From Clostridiales bacterium (GTDB taxonomy: Bacteria; Bacillota; Clostridia; Oscillospirales; Oscillospiraceae), in contig CABIYX010000025.1 in the NCBI GenBank assembly GCA_902363045.1, positions 10,748 to 51,692 of the forward strand: DNA of 40,945 bases, read 5' to 3'. The notes under the pieces are model-generated. The model saw only the letters and a list, made by a program, of their open reading frames with translations. It was not told where the DNA came from and made no database searches. Made by a program: the position numbers and the translations under genes. The stretch's first letter is position 1. Each line of letters begins with the position of its first letter. Positions 15,371 to 22,854 of this stretch are shown piece after piece.

Positions 15371-15648
15371 GTTCCATTCCTCCATGATATTTGTTTGACA
15401 CTCCCCATGGCTAAAGCCAGGGGCTTTACGCCTCCGTTTGGTAAAAGGATCTCCAGCGGATGAGCGGCGGCGCGGCCCCGCGTGCGGGACTGCGGCTTCA
15501 AGGCCCTTTTCCGCTCACGCTTTCTCCGGATCGTTCGGCTCCGGGGATTCCCCCGGCCCATGAATGGAGTCATAGTGTCTGGAATACTCCAGATATCCTC
15601 CGGGCTGTCCATGTCGCTGGAAAAGCCATGGAAATAAGTTTGATTCAT
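15367..15648 (-). CDS. Small basic protein whose 3' end lies in an IS605-type end sequence
   Basis: A 93-residue protein starting at an ATG with AAGGAAG upstream. The N-terminal half is acidic (MDSPEDIWSIPDTMTP) and the middle is very basic (RTIRRKRERKRALKPQSR). The last 25 residues (GGVKPLALAMGSVKQ...) are encoded by the conserved hairpin region found at right ends of IS200/IS605 elements. The original 3' end of the gene was probably replaced by the insertion. Function unknown. Confidence 0.5.
   Translation of the reverse strand: MNQTYFHGFSSDMDSPEDIWSIPDTMTPFMGRGNPRSRTIRRKRERKRALKPQSRTRGRAAAHPLEILLPNGGVKPLALAMGSVKQISWRNGT
15394..15432 (-). mobile_element. Solo right-end remnant of an IS200/IS605 (TnpB-type) element
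   Basis: On the minus strand GGCGTAAAGCCCC is followed by TGGCTTTAGCCATGGGGA and GTGTCAA. This forms a hairpin (CCCC/GGGG plus TGGC/GCCA, loop TTTA on this strand, one bulged base; 15403-15423). This arrangement is characteristic of the right end of IS200/IS605 elements, where it also forms the 3' end of the TnpB guide RNA scaffold. No tnpA or tnpB is nearby. Confidence 0.55.
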
Positions 15649-15686
15649 GGCGATGTCTTCCTTATGAAATTCAGTTTTCTTCCTGG

Positions 15687-16169
15687 TTAAGCTGCCCGCA
15701 GGTGGACCACAACAGGTCTGCTCAGGTCGGCGGTCACATAGCGCCGCCGTACATTGACGGGGCGAAAGCGCCCGTCCAGCTCGCATTCGGTCAGCTGCTC
15801 CACCCGTCCGCCGTCCAGGGCAAACTGCGCTCTCAATTCACGCAGAATGCCAAGCCGCTCTGTGAGCGGCGCGTCCGGCCGGCAGCGCAGGCTGTGGGCA
15901 TAGACGTATCCACGGGGATCTTCTCTGACCTGGAAGCCATAGGTCACGAAGGACTTCGGCTTTCTGGCTCTGGCCCGTTCGATGCGTTTCACATAATCTA
16001 TGGCGGCCTTTCCACCCTGCGTCACGCACAGATAGCCCATCTGCTGCCTCTGGCTGTCTGAGAGAGGGATCTCTACCGGCCTATGCCCGGAAAGCCCCTT
16101 GAATGCGTGAAAGCTCTCCGGAGCGTACCTGTATCCCTTGATGTGATATTGGAATCTGTTTTTTTGCAT
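15687..16169 (-). CDS. Protein of unknown function, conjugative-element type
   Basis: A 160-residue protein. The ATG at 16169 is preferred because GGGGGG precedes it; a longer frame reaches 16262. It begins MQKNRFQ, as does the adjacent gene at 16692, so the two genes share an N-terminal sequence or ribosome-binding-region duplication. Motifs: YRYAPESFHAFKGLSGHRP, QMGYLCVTQGGKAAIDYVKRI, DGRFRPVNVRRRYVTADLSRPVVVHLRAA. No domain recognised. Confidence 0.65.
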   Translation of the reverse strand: MQKNRFQYHIKGYRYAPESFHAFKGLSGHRPVEIPLSDSQRQQMGYLCVTQGGKAAIDYVKRIERARARKPKSFVTYGFQVREDPRGYVYAHSLRCRPDAPLTERLGILRELRAQFALDGGRVEQLTECELDGRFRPVNVRRRYVTADLSRPVVVHLRAA

Positions 16170-16254
16170 CAAATTCCCCCCTGTGCTTCGGTCCGGCCAT
16201 ATCTCTCCGGCTGTTTCGCGCCCTGTCCCGCGCCGCGGACGCGGCCCGGGCCCT

Positions 16255-16701
16255 TCAGGCATGCTTCAAAAGCGATCTGCACGCCAGCGCCAGGCCGGTT
16301 TGGAGCTGCGGCACAGCTTCCAGCATCTGCTGTGTGATGCCAAGGCAGTCCAGCGTCTCCGACACGTCCCGTGTGTAGGCATATTCGTGGTTGGAAAGTT
16401 CTGTGCGGAACATCTCGTAGATGAATCCCCGGCCGGTAGGGTCTGCGCCAATGGCCTCCTGAAGCTCTCTATGGTGCCGGGCAAACATGCCTTTCAGCGC
16501 CGGTAAATCGCTCTTTCGGCAGAAACCTCCGGTGCCGGGCAGGGCGCACACCTTGTCTTTGTCGGAGGACCGAAGGCCGAGCCTGCGCAGCCCTTCCGCG
16601 AACTGCCGGGCATCAAAGGCGAACATCAGGGGGAAGTCGTTCACCTCCGCCTGATGGCGCTCCCGCATCTCCTGAAACCGGTTTTTCTGCATACTGCTCA
16701 T
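16255..16701 (-). CDS. DUF7659-like protein
   Basis: A 148-residue soluble protein with AGAAGGG before the ATG at 16701. The order FQEMRERHQAEVNDFPLMFAF, FAEGLRRLGL, GTGGFCRKSDLPAL, HHRELQEAI and FIYEMFRTELSNHEYAYTRD matches what I recall of the DUF7659 family of clostridial mobile elements. These proteins have no known function. It is part of the small-gene series and shares its first residues (MQKNRFQ) with the next gene. Confidence 0.65.
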   Translation of the reverse strand: MSSMQKNRFQEMRERHQAEVNDFPLMFAFDARQFAEGLRRLGLRSSDKDKVCALPGTGGFCRKSDLPALKGMFARHHRELQEAIGADPTGRGFIYEMFRTELSNHEYAYTRDVSETLDCLGITQQMLEAVPQLQTGLALACRSLLKHA

Positions 16702-16722
16702 ACTATCACCCTTCTTTTCGTT

Positions 16723-17145
16723 TTATCGCGCCGGAGACTGTGGCTCCTGCCGGGGGTGCTTTTCCAGCCATTCCTTGTCATAGCGGTGAAGGTAGCGGTT
16801 ATAGGCAAGCAGCGCGGCGCGTTCCTCTTCACCCGCTTCATCGCCTGATGCAACGGTGACGAGCTCCCCGCCGTCTGCAAATCCGCCGTCTCGGTCAAAA
16901 AATTCCTGCCGGCCCCGGCCGTCCAGGTCAAGCTCTGGATCGTCCAGGTCCTCTTCCCCGAAGGGGCAGCAGATCGGGCAGGTGTAACGGTGGCAGCAGC
17001 CGCAGAGCTGTCCGGCATCGTCCTCCTCGGCCTCCCCGCATTCCGGGTACCTGCACCCGTACCCGTTGTTGACAGGGGCTCCGTTGTAGAAATAGGGGCA
17101 GGTGTGGGCGAACAGATCAAAGTCCGCCAAGACTCGTTTTGCCAT
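16723..17145 (-). CDS. Cys-rich protein of unknown function
   Basis: A 140-residue protein. Residues about 14-60 carry many Cys residues (HTCPYF, GCRYPECG, LCGCCHRYTCPICCPF), likely zinc-binding. An acidic stretch (EEDLDDPELDLDG) and a helical end (LAYNRYLHRYDKEWLEKHP) follow. The ATG at 17145 is the first in frame; GGGAG lies 11 bases upstream. The open frame extends to a TTG at 17352, but that lies inside a hairpin and is unlikely. Function unknown. Confidence 0.6.
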   Translation of the reverse strand: MAKRVLADFDLFAHTCPYFYNGAPVNNGYGCRYPECGEAEEDDAGQLCGCCHRYTCPICCPFGEEDLDDPELDLDGRGRQEFFDRDGGFADGGELVTVASGDEAGEEERAALLAYNRYLHRYDKEWLEKHPRQEPQSPAR

Positions 17146-17319
17146 CTTCTCGTAGTCTCCCTTCCACCATCTGCGAAACTGCTTTTGTGCCCGGCGGTTT
17201 TCCCAGGGATGCTTCCCATATCCGGCGCCGATCTGACTGCGGGGCCCGCCTTCCGGCTGCTGAGCGCACGGAAAGGCCCAAGACCGGGTAGCCAGGAGCG
17301 GCGGCAGGGAATATAAGGG

Positions 17320-17348
17320 GCCGGGCGGCCTTATCAGGACCGCCCGGC
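17320..17348. terminator. GC-rich hairpin between two genes
   Basis: GCCGGGCGG and CCGCCCGGC form a 9-bp stem with an inner CCT/AGG pairing. It directly follows the stop of the 17359-18354 gene (minus strand) but has no U-run. Likely a processing or attenuating hairpin. Confidence 0.55.
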
Positions 17349-17358
17349 TCAAACATGG

Positions 17359-18354
17359 TTATGCCGCCAGACGCTTCTGCGCCTGGATACTGCGTGCGCG
17401 GATCTGCAGTTCATCAGACAGATACCGCAAAGAGGTATATTGTTCATCCACCTCATGGAGCTCCTGCTTGAGGATGGATTCGTAATAAATTTTCTTCCGC
17501 TCCAGCTCCCGGATGCTCAATACCATCCGGTCCATGATGGCCGGACTCTGGTTGCCGCTTTGGATGAGATGGGTGGCCCTTTTTTCATACTCTGCCAAAT
17601 CCTTTTGGATCGTACGGTAGAAGGCCAGCGTCATCTTGCTTCGCTGCTTTTCATCGTCCACTACGAACATACTGTTGGCGTCAAGGGGCAGCCGGTCGGC
17701 GTATTTATGCTGATTGTGCTGCTCTAAAAGGGCGATGAAGTCCTCAAAGAGCGCCAGCTTCGGCATATAGTCCCTGGGGATAAAGTAGATGCGCCCGCGG
17801 GCCGCCTTTACCGCCTGCATGGTGTCCAGATAGTTTTGCAGCAGCGTGTCGATCTGCCGGCGGCTGGCGCAGGTCTGGTAGAGCGCAAACAGCTCCTGCG
17901 CTTCCTGGCAGCAGGAGAGCGCGTCCACATTGGGATCGGCCTCCAGGTTGTCATAGGAGAATACGCCGCTGCCCCGGTCCAGGCTGATATTCGCCAGCTT
18001 CTTGTACTCGTTGGTATCCTCATGAAGTGTCTCCTTGACCAGCTCGCGGGAGATGATCCCCTTCGGCCCACGGTTATCCCGGCAGTAGACATTGATGATC
18101 TGCGGAACGCCCGCGTCCTTGACCACCAGCCTGTGGTAAATATCCCCGGTGGCACTCCGGAACGCGTCCGCCAGAGAGGAGCGGCGGATGGGCTTATAGG
18201 GGAAGTCCACGGTATCGCAGAGCCTGGCCAGCACCTCGCGGTCAATTAAAATGCTGGAGAGGGTGTAGTAGAGGATCTTGCCCAGCACCTCGTCGCTGTC
18301 CTTGGAAACGGCTGCAAACTGGCTGAACTGGATGGTGTTATTGGTCTGATTCAT
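17359..18354 (-). CDS. DUF6744-like protein
   Basis: A 331-residue soluble protein; GGGAGG lies 7 bases before the ATG. It has an N-terminal alpha/beta part (VLGKILYYTLSSILIDREVLARLCDTVDFPYKPIRRSSLADAFRSATGD, continued by YHRLVVKDAG). The middle part has ARGRIYFIPRDYMPKLALFEDFI, and a long C-terminal coiled coil runs from about 225 to 325. The layout matches my memory of DUF6744 proteins of clostridial integrative elements; no activity is known. A hairpin follows its stop codon. Confidence 0.7.
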   Translation of the reverse strand: MNQTNNTIQFSQFAAVSKDSDEVLGKILYYTLSSILIDREVLARLCDTVDFPYKPIRRSSLADAFRSATGDIYHRLVVKDAGVPQIINVYCRDNRGPKGIISRELVKETLHEDTNEYKKLANISLDRGSGVFSYDNLEADPNVDALSCCQEAQELFALYQTCASRRQIDTLLQNYLDTMQAVKAARGRIYFIPRDYMPKLALFEDFIALLEQHNQHKYADRLPLDANSMFVVDDEKQRSKMTLAFYRTIQKDLAEYEKRATHLIQSGNQSPAIMDRMVLSIRELERKKIYYESILKQELHEVDEQYTSLRYLSDELQIRARSIQAQKRLAA

Positions 18355-18409
18355 TTGAAATGCCTCCCTTAAAATCTATACCTGCCCTCTTTGCTGCGCT
18401 TCAAGGAGA

Positions 18410-18886
18410 TCATGCTTCGCTGCCGGAGGGCGAAAAGGGCTCGCCGTCGGCGGTGTGAACATTCGTATGGCCCACACAGGTCCAGTGGAGCACTTCCTCC
18501 CCGGTGGCGGCGCAGTCCTCGCAGCGGTAGCGTCTGTGTACCTCATGGCCGTCTACTACGGGGGTCTGGTACTTCAGCCCTCCGCCGCAAACCGGGCATT
18601 GTCCCTCCTGGGGCTCCCCGGGGAGCGTGATGATGTGGCTGGCGCACTGAAGGAAGTGAAGGATCAGGCTGGGCTCCAGCTCCGCGAGCCCTTTGGCGGT
18701 TTCCGCCACGCTGCGGGTCTTTTCCTCCGTCATAAAATTGGACATCCTCACTTGGAGGCCGGCGGCCAGATCGGATACATCGTGTTCCCGAAGCGAGACG
18801 CGGCCGTTTTCCAGAAGCATGTTCCACGCAAGCAGGAACGTGACCGGATCTCCGTGCATCAGATATTGAAAATCTTTGAACTCCAT
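18410..18886 (-). CDS. Protein with C-terminal zinc ribbon, unknown function
   Basis: A 158-residue protein. The ATG at 18886 is preferred because AAGGATG sits at proper distance; another ATG lies three codons upstream. The N-terminal half is helical (YLMHGDPVTFLLAWNMLLENG). The C-terminal half has two Cys pairs (CPVCGGG and YRCEDC, about 25 residues apart), a zinc ribbon of the kind seen in DNA- or RNA-binding proteins. It is part of the replication/recombination gene train; function unknown. Confidence 0.65.
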   Translation of the reverse strand: MEFKDFQYLMHGDPVTFLLAWNMLLENGRVSLREHDVSDLAAGLQVRMSNFMTEEKTRSVAETAKGLAELEPSLILHFLQCASHIITLPGEPQEGQCPVCGGGLKYQTPVVDGHEVHRRYRCEDCAATGEEVLHWTCVGHTNVHTADGEPFSPSGSEA

Positions 18887-18908
18887 CAGATTCATCCTTT
18901 CCGGTTTG

Positions 18909-19268
18909 TTATTGGCGATCGGGCTGCGGCCTGTCATCAGAAGAGAGCCAGCGCGCCCGGGCGGCCTGGTATTGGGGAGAAGCCCTGTTCTTTTCGATCA
19001 GCCTCTCCAGGGAGCGGATCAGCTCTTCCTGATCCGTAATGAGATAAAACGCATGGCTGTATGAGAGGAAATTGCCGGCGATCACAGACGCGCCCGAATA
19101 CTTCCGGGCGGTTTCACCGTCTATCCAGCGCGGAGTCCGGTTGACAAATCCCCCATACCGCTCGAATACAGGGTCCAGGGTGTAGGTCTCCAGGAGCCTG
19201 TACAGGTCACTCAGCGTGCTCTTTTGGTAGGGGTAGGTGTTGCTGCCGTTGGCAACGATCTCAAGCAT
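18909..19268 (-). CDS. Small protein of unknown function
   Basis: A 119-residue protein starting at 19268 (GGGAGG 7 bases upstream) and overlapping the end of the preceding gene by 8 bases, so expression is coupled. It contains LSDLYRLLETYTLDPVFERYGGFVN and IAGNFLSYSHAFYLITDQEELIRSLERLI. Soluble alpha/beta pattern. No family recognised. Confidence 0.65.
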   Translation of the reverse strand: MLEIVANGSNTYPYQKSTLSDLYRLLETYTLDPVFERYGGFVNRTPRWIDGETARKYSGASVIAGNFLSYSHAFYLITDQEELIRSLERLIEKNRASPQYQAARARWLSSDDRPQPDRQ

Positions 19269-19518
19269 CTGCTTCACCTCCCAGCGGAAGCCGGAGGTAA
19301 AAGCTGTCGCCAATGTCGCTTGTGGCCTCCACGATCCAGCTTCCATGGTAAGGAATACCGTAAAAGCCGCACAGATGGAGTACATCCGCTTCTGTGACGC
19401 CGGACTGCCCCAGCGCGCTGAAGCAGTGGATCACGCTCTCATTGTTGTCATTGCGCCGCTCAATGAGCTGGACGCGCCCCATGAGCTTTTCCCGGATGGA
19501 TTGTGTGTCCATCTCCAT
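19261..19518 (-). CDS. Small protein of unknown function
   Basis: An 85-residue protein with a near-perfect ribosome binding site (AAAGGAGGAGT) and only 10 bases after the primase-like gene. Motifs: MGRVQLIERRNDNNESVIHCF, HLCGFYGIPYHGSWIV. It is translationally coupled to the following gene. No family recognised. Confidence 0.65.
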   Translation of the reverse strand: MEMDTQSIREKLMGRVQLIERRNDNNESVIHCFSALGQSGVTEADVLHLCGFYGIPYHGSWIVEATSDIGDSFYLRLPLGGEADA

Positions 19519-19528
19519 ACTCCTCCTT

Positions 19529-20962
19529 TTACGCCGCCGCGGGCATGGCCCACGGCTTGTTCTGATAGACTTTGACCTGTTGAAAGCCGGCCTGCCGGTA
19601 GGCCCAGAAGCGGTGCTGCCCGTCGATCACCATGCGGTTGACGCACACCAGGGGTGGAAAATCCGCTGTCCCTTCCTGCAGGAGCCGCAGATAGTTTTTG
19701 GCCTTCCGCATATCTTTGGGCGGGTCTACCGTCAGTTCATTGACTGGGAGCGTCAGCTCTTCCCACTCGCAGGTGTGGATGAAGCCGCGGTCCTGCTTGG
19801 GATACTCCCGTTTCCACAGGTCCTCCAAATAGATCGTGATAAAATTGGAGCTCATATCCAAAATGTTGACCCCCTGCTTTGCCGCATAATTGCGGGCGAG
19901 ATAGAAGTCGTCAATGCCTTTGAATGTCATATTCCAGTTCATCACGCGGATTTTGATCCCACGAATGGACCGGACCAGCGCAATGATCTTCGTCAGCGCG
20001 TTCTGAACACGCCAATTCATGAGCTTGTCCATATCCAGCGTGATAACTACCTCCTGGATCTGCTCCATCTGTCTCAGCGTATCCTCCAGGTGCTTGACCG
20101 CGGTAACGCCCGCAAAGCACAGGAACAAGGCGTCATCATCCAGAAAGCTCGCCACATCCCCTTTCAAACCTCCCTCTGTCAGGTAGGCGGTCGTGGCGCT
20201 GGTATTCCCGGTAACATGAATCCACGCGGGGCATCGGACTCCGTGGGGGCGGCCCCGGCTGGCGAGCCAGCGGTACTTCCGCTCCGGGTTTTTCTCATCG
20301 TCCAGACGGACCTGAAGGCCCTGGATATACCCATCCATTGTGCAGTAGGGCACCAGGAGGCCGCTGTGTCCGGAGATGTTCCAAAAGCCGTCCTTATCCA
20401 CATAGAAGCCCGGGATTCCTTCCAGGTCATGAAAATCAGACAGCATGCCGGCCAGCAGTCTCCGGGCGGACGTGCCGCTTGGGAGGCTGCGGTACATATT
20501 TTGACTGATACGCTCCTCTGACAAACCGCGGGAGAGCAGATCATTGTGATGCTTCGGAGAGAGCGTCAGATGGGAGAGCATATCATAGTAAACATCATGC
20601 CGCATGGCCAGGGGCTTTGGCTCCGGCTCGGGCGGTTTTTGTGACAGGGGCTGCTGAGGAAACCGGTAGATGCCTCCATCCCTGGATAACACCTCATGCG
20701 CCTGCCGATAAGAGGTCCCGTTCATTCTCGCGTACAGGGATACGCTGTTTCCGGAAGCCTCGCATAGATTACAGCGGTATTGATTTTTCCGTGTGTTGAG
20801 GGAGAGATGATATTTCCCCGGGCCGCGATCGCCGCAGAATGGGCACGAGGCTTCCACCTCGTCCCATTCCAGCGTGCGATCATTCAGGACAAGCCCACAC
20901 CGCCGCGCTGCTTCCAAAATCGGGATTTCCTCATATAGATCGTGCGGGTAATGCCTGCCCAT
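19529..20962 (-). CDS. CHC2-zinc-finger primase-like protein with ParB-like C-terminus
   Basis: A 477-residue protein. The N-terminus has a CHC2-type zinc finger as in bacterial primases (Cys40, Cys43, Cys64, Cys67; CPFCGDRG and YRCNLCEASG). A TOPRIM-related DUF3854-type region follows in the middle (AYLTEGGLKGDVASFL; LFLCFAGVTAVKHLEDTL; VVITLDMDKLMNW, about 245-315). The C-terminus contains VCVNRMVIDGQHRFWAYRQAGFQQVKVY, a ParB/Srx-like nuclease-fold motif. It may prime or initiate replication of the element. The ParB-like tail is notable because PRTRC cassettes are defined by ParB- and ThiF-related genes. The ATG at 20962 is the first good start; upstream codons look non-coding. Confidence 0.75.
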   Translation of the reverse strand: MGRHYPHDLYEEIPILEAARRCGLVLNDRTLEWDEVEASCPFCGDRGPGKYHLSLNTRKNQYRCNLCEASGNSVSLYARMNGTSYRQAHEVLSRDGGIYRFPQQPLSQKPPEPEPKPLAMRHDVYYDMLSHLTLSPKHHNDLLSRGLSEERISQNMYRSLPSGTSARRLLAGMLSDFHDLEGIPGFYVDKDGFWNISGHSGLLVPYCTMDGYIQGLQVRLDDEKNPERKYRWLASRGRPHGVRCPAWIHVTGNTSATTAYLTEGGLKGDVASFLDDDALFLCFAGVTAVKHLEDTLRQMEQIQEVVITLDMDKLMNWRVQNALTKIIALVRSIRGIKIRVMNWNMTFKGIDDFYLARNYAAKQGVNILDMSSNFITIYLEDLWKREYPKQDRGFIHTCEWEELTLPVNELTVDPPKDMRKAKNYLRLLQEGTADFPPLVCVNRMVIDGQHRFWAYRQAGFQQVKVYQNKPWAMPAAA

Positions 20963-20978
20963 CCGTGCAACACCGCCT

Positions 20979-22841
20979 TTACGCGGCCTGTTCGCTCCGG
21001 CCTGCCGGCGCAGCGCCCAGGATCTCAACACGGAGCTGTTCGTTTTTGACTACCTGCGAGATAAAGGTCTGTCCGCTGGGCCTCACATTGTCGATCACAG
21101 GGACACTCTCGCCGTTGTCAATGAAGACAGGGTAGTTGATCCCGGCGATCTTCTTCAGCAGTTCGGATACCTCCAGACCGGCCTTGATTTTTTCCGACAG
21201 GGAGAGGATCACGTACGGCCGGTCCTCATAGTTGAACTTGAATACATCGCGCACCTCGCCGGTCGTCTTGGAAACCTCATAGAGGCTGATGGAGACGCGA
21301 TTCAGGTCCAGGTGGTCAAACCGCTGCCGGACCCGTTCCGCAATGTAGCTGGAAAGCGCGGTAAGCAGCTCATTTTTCTTGACGATCTCGGCGTTGATTT
21401 CCTCCGCGCTGATACCCGGGGCCACATCGGCCACCATGGAACTCCCCTGCTGCTCGGTCAGCACCTCAATTTCCGCTTCCAGCGCCTTTGCGCGCTCCTT
21501 GAAGCACTCCAGCTCCACCATTTCTTCCGAGGAGAGGCGCCCCGTCTCCAGATCCAGCTCTATATTTTGGATCTCCGAGATTTTCTGCTGGCGGCGCTCA
21601 TTTTCCGCCCTGACAGCATCGACCGCCTGCTGGCGGCGGAGCTCTATATCGGCAAGCTCCTGATTGCACATGGCGATGTCCTGGGCCCGGAAGGCTTCAA
21701 ATACCTCTCTGGCCTTTTCGTCCAGTCCGTGCAGCTCGTCAAGCTGCCCGGAAAGCTCTTTCCCCTGTGCGCAGATCCGGCGGATCGTCGCCTCGAACTC
21801 ATCCTTTAGGGCGGGAAGCGTTTCCTGTGTTACCGTCTGGTAGCACATCGGGCACCGGATACCCGGCTGCAGGCCGGCCAGAATGTGCCGGTGGCGGGCC
21901 AGCTCCATGCCGAGCTCGTTGATCTGCTTCTGTGTGTCAGCAAGGGCCTGGGCGTACTGGCTGTGATAGACATCAGCCTCACGCTTTGCCCGCTTTTGCG
22001 TCAGGTCACGGAACTTGGCGTCTAAATCGTCTGTCTGCGGCAGGGACGCCTGCTCACGCACATATTCTTCGTGCAGGGAATAAAGGTCGGCCAGTCGTTC
22101 TTTCAAATCGGAGCCATCAAAGCCGGTGGTGCGGATGGATTCCAGCTCCTGGATTCGGATGCGGCAATCCTGAAGCTCCTTTTGGCGGTCCGCCAGCAGC
22201 ACTCCGGACTGCTCCCTCTGGGATTGAAGCAGATCCTGCTGCCCCTGGCAGTAGGTCAAAGTGCTCTCCAGCTCCCGGATCGATTCCCGCGTCTGCTTGA
22301 CCAGGGCCTCCGGGGAAAGGAAGGGATTTTGAGCCAAAATGCTCTGGTTGTGTTCGCTCAGCTGTTCCATTACCTTTTCGTGGGGCACCTCCGGCATGTA
22401 CCGTTCAAAGAGATCGCGTCCCTTGTTCCCAAGCACCTCAATGAGATACAGGGGATTGAACACCGCCAAAAAGAGGTCGCGTTCCGCAAAGACGGTATTC
22501 AGGTCCTTTGCCGCAATGGGCTGTCCATCCCAGAAGACATCTGTGTTGTCGCCGACCCTGTTCCGGATCAGGCAGTGGGGCTGCCCTTTGCCGTCCACAA
22601 TCTGAAGCTCAACACTGATGTTTTTGCCTGGGGCGCGGAGCCTATCCATCCGGTTGCTGCCGAAAAAGGACACTCCGGTGATGGCGTAGGAAATCGCGTC
22701 CGCAATGGTGCTTTTCCCCTGGGCATTGTGGCCGAAAATTGCGTTCATGGGACCAAACGAAAAGCTGCGTTCTTCCGCAAAGCACTTGAAGCCCGATACC
22801 TTCAGGGATGAGATCTCAAACTGCTTGATCGGTTTTACCAT
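20979..22841 (-). CDS. SbcC/RecF-like ATPase with zinc-hook-type motif
   Basis: A 620-residue protein starting at 22841 (AAGGAG upstream). The N-terminus has SLKVSGFKCFAEERSFSFG and Walker A GHNAQGKST (residues 37-45), as in RecF/SbcC/SMC ATPases. Long coiled coils flank a CPMCYQTV motif near the middle (one Cys-x-x-Cys, like the Rad50 zinc hook). The C-terminal lobe has LSLSEKIKAGLEVSELL and YPVFIDNGESV in the Walker B position. No SbcD-type nuclease lies beside it. It probably acts in recombination or end processing with the Rad52-like protein encoded immediately upstream (13-base gap). Confidence 0.82.
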   Translation of the reverse strand: MVKPIKQFEISSLKVSGFKCFAEERSFSFGPMNAIFGHNAQGKSTIADAISYAITGVSFFGSNRMDRLRAPGKNISVELQIVDGKGQPHCLIRNRVGDNTDVFWDGQPIAAKDLNTVFAERDLFLAVFNPLYLIEVLGNKGRDLFERYMPEVPHEKVMEQLSEHNQSILAQNPFLSPEALVKQTRESIRELESTLTYCQGQQDLLQSQREQSGVLLADRQKELQDCRIRIQELESIRTTGFDGSDLKERLADLYSLHEEYVREQASLPQTDDLDAKFRDLTQKRAKREADVYHSQYAQALADTQKQINELGMELARHRHILAGLQPGIRCPMCYQTVTQETLPALKDEFEATIRRICAQGKELSGQLDELHGLDEKAREVFEAFRAQDIAMCNQELADIELRRQQAVDAVRAENERRQQKISEIQNIELDLETGRLSSEEMVELECFKERAKALEAEIEVLTEQQGSSMVADVAPGISAEEINAEIVKKNELLTALSSYIAERVRQRFDHLDLNRVSISLYEVSKTTGEVRDVFKFNYEDRPYVILSLSEKIKAGLEVSELLKKIAGINYPVFIDNGESVPVIDNVRPSGQTFISQVVKNEQLRVEILGAAPAGRSEQAA

Positions 22842-22854
22842 AATGCAAAACTCC

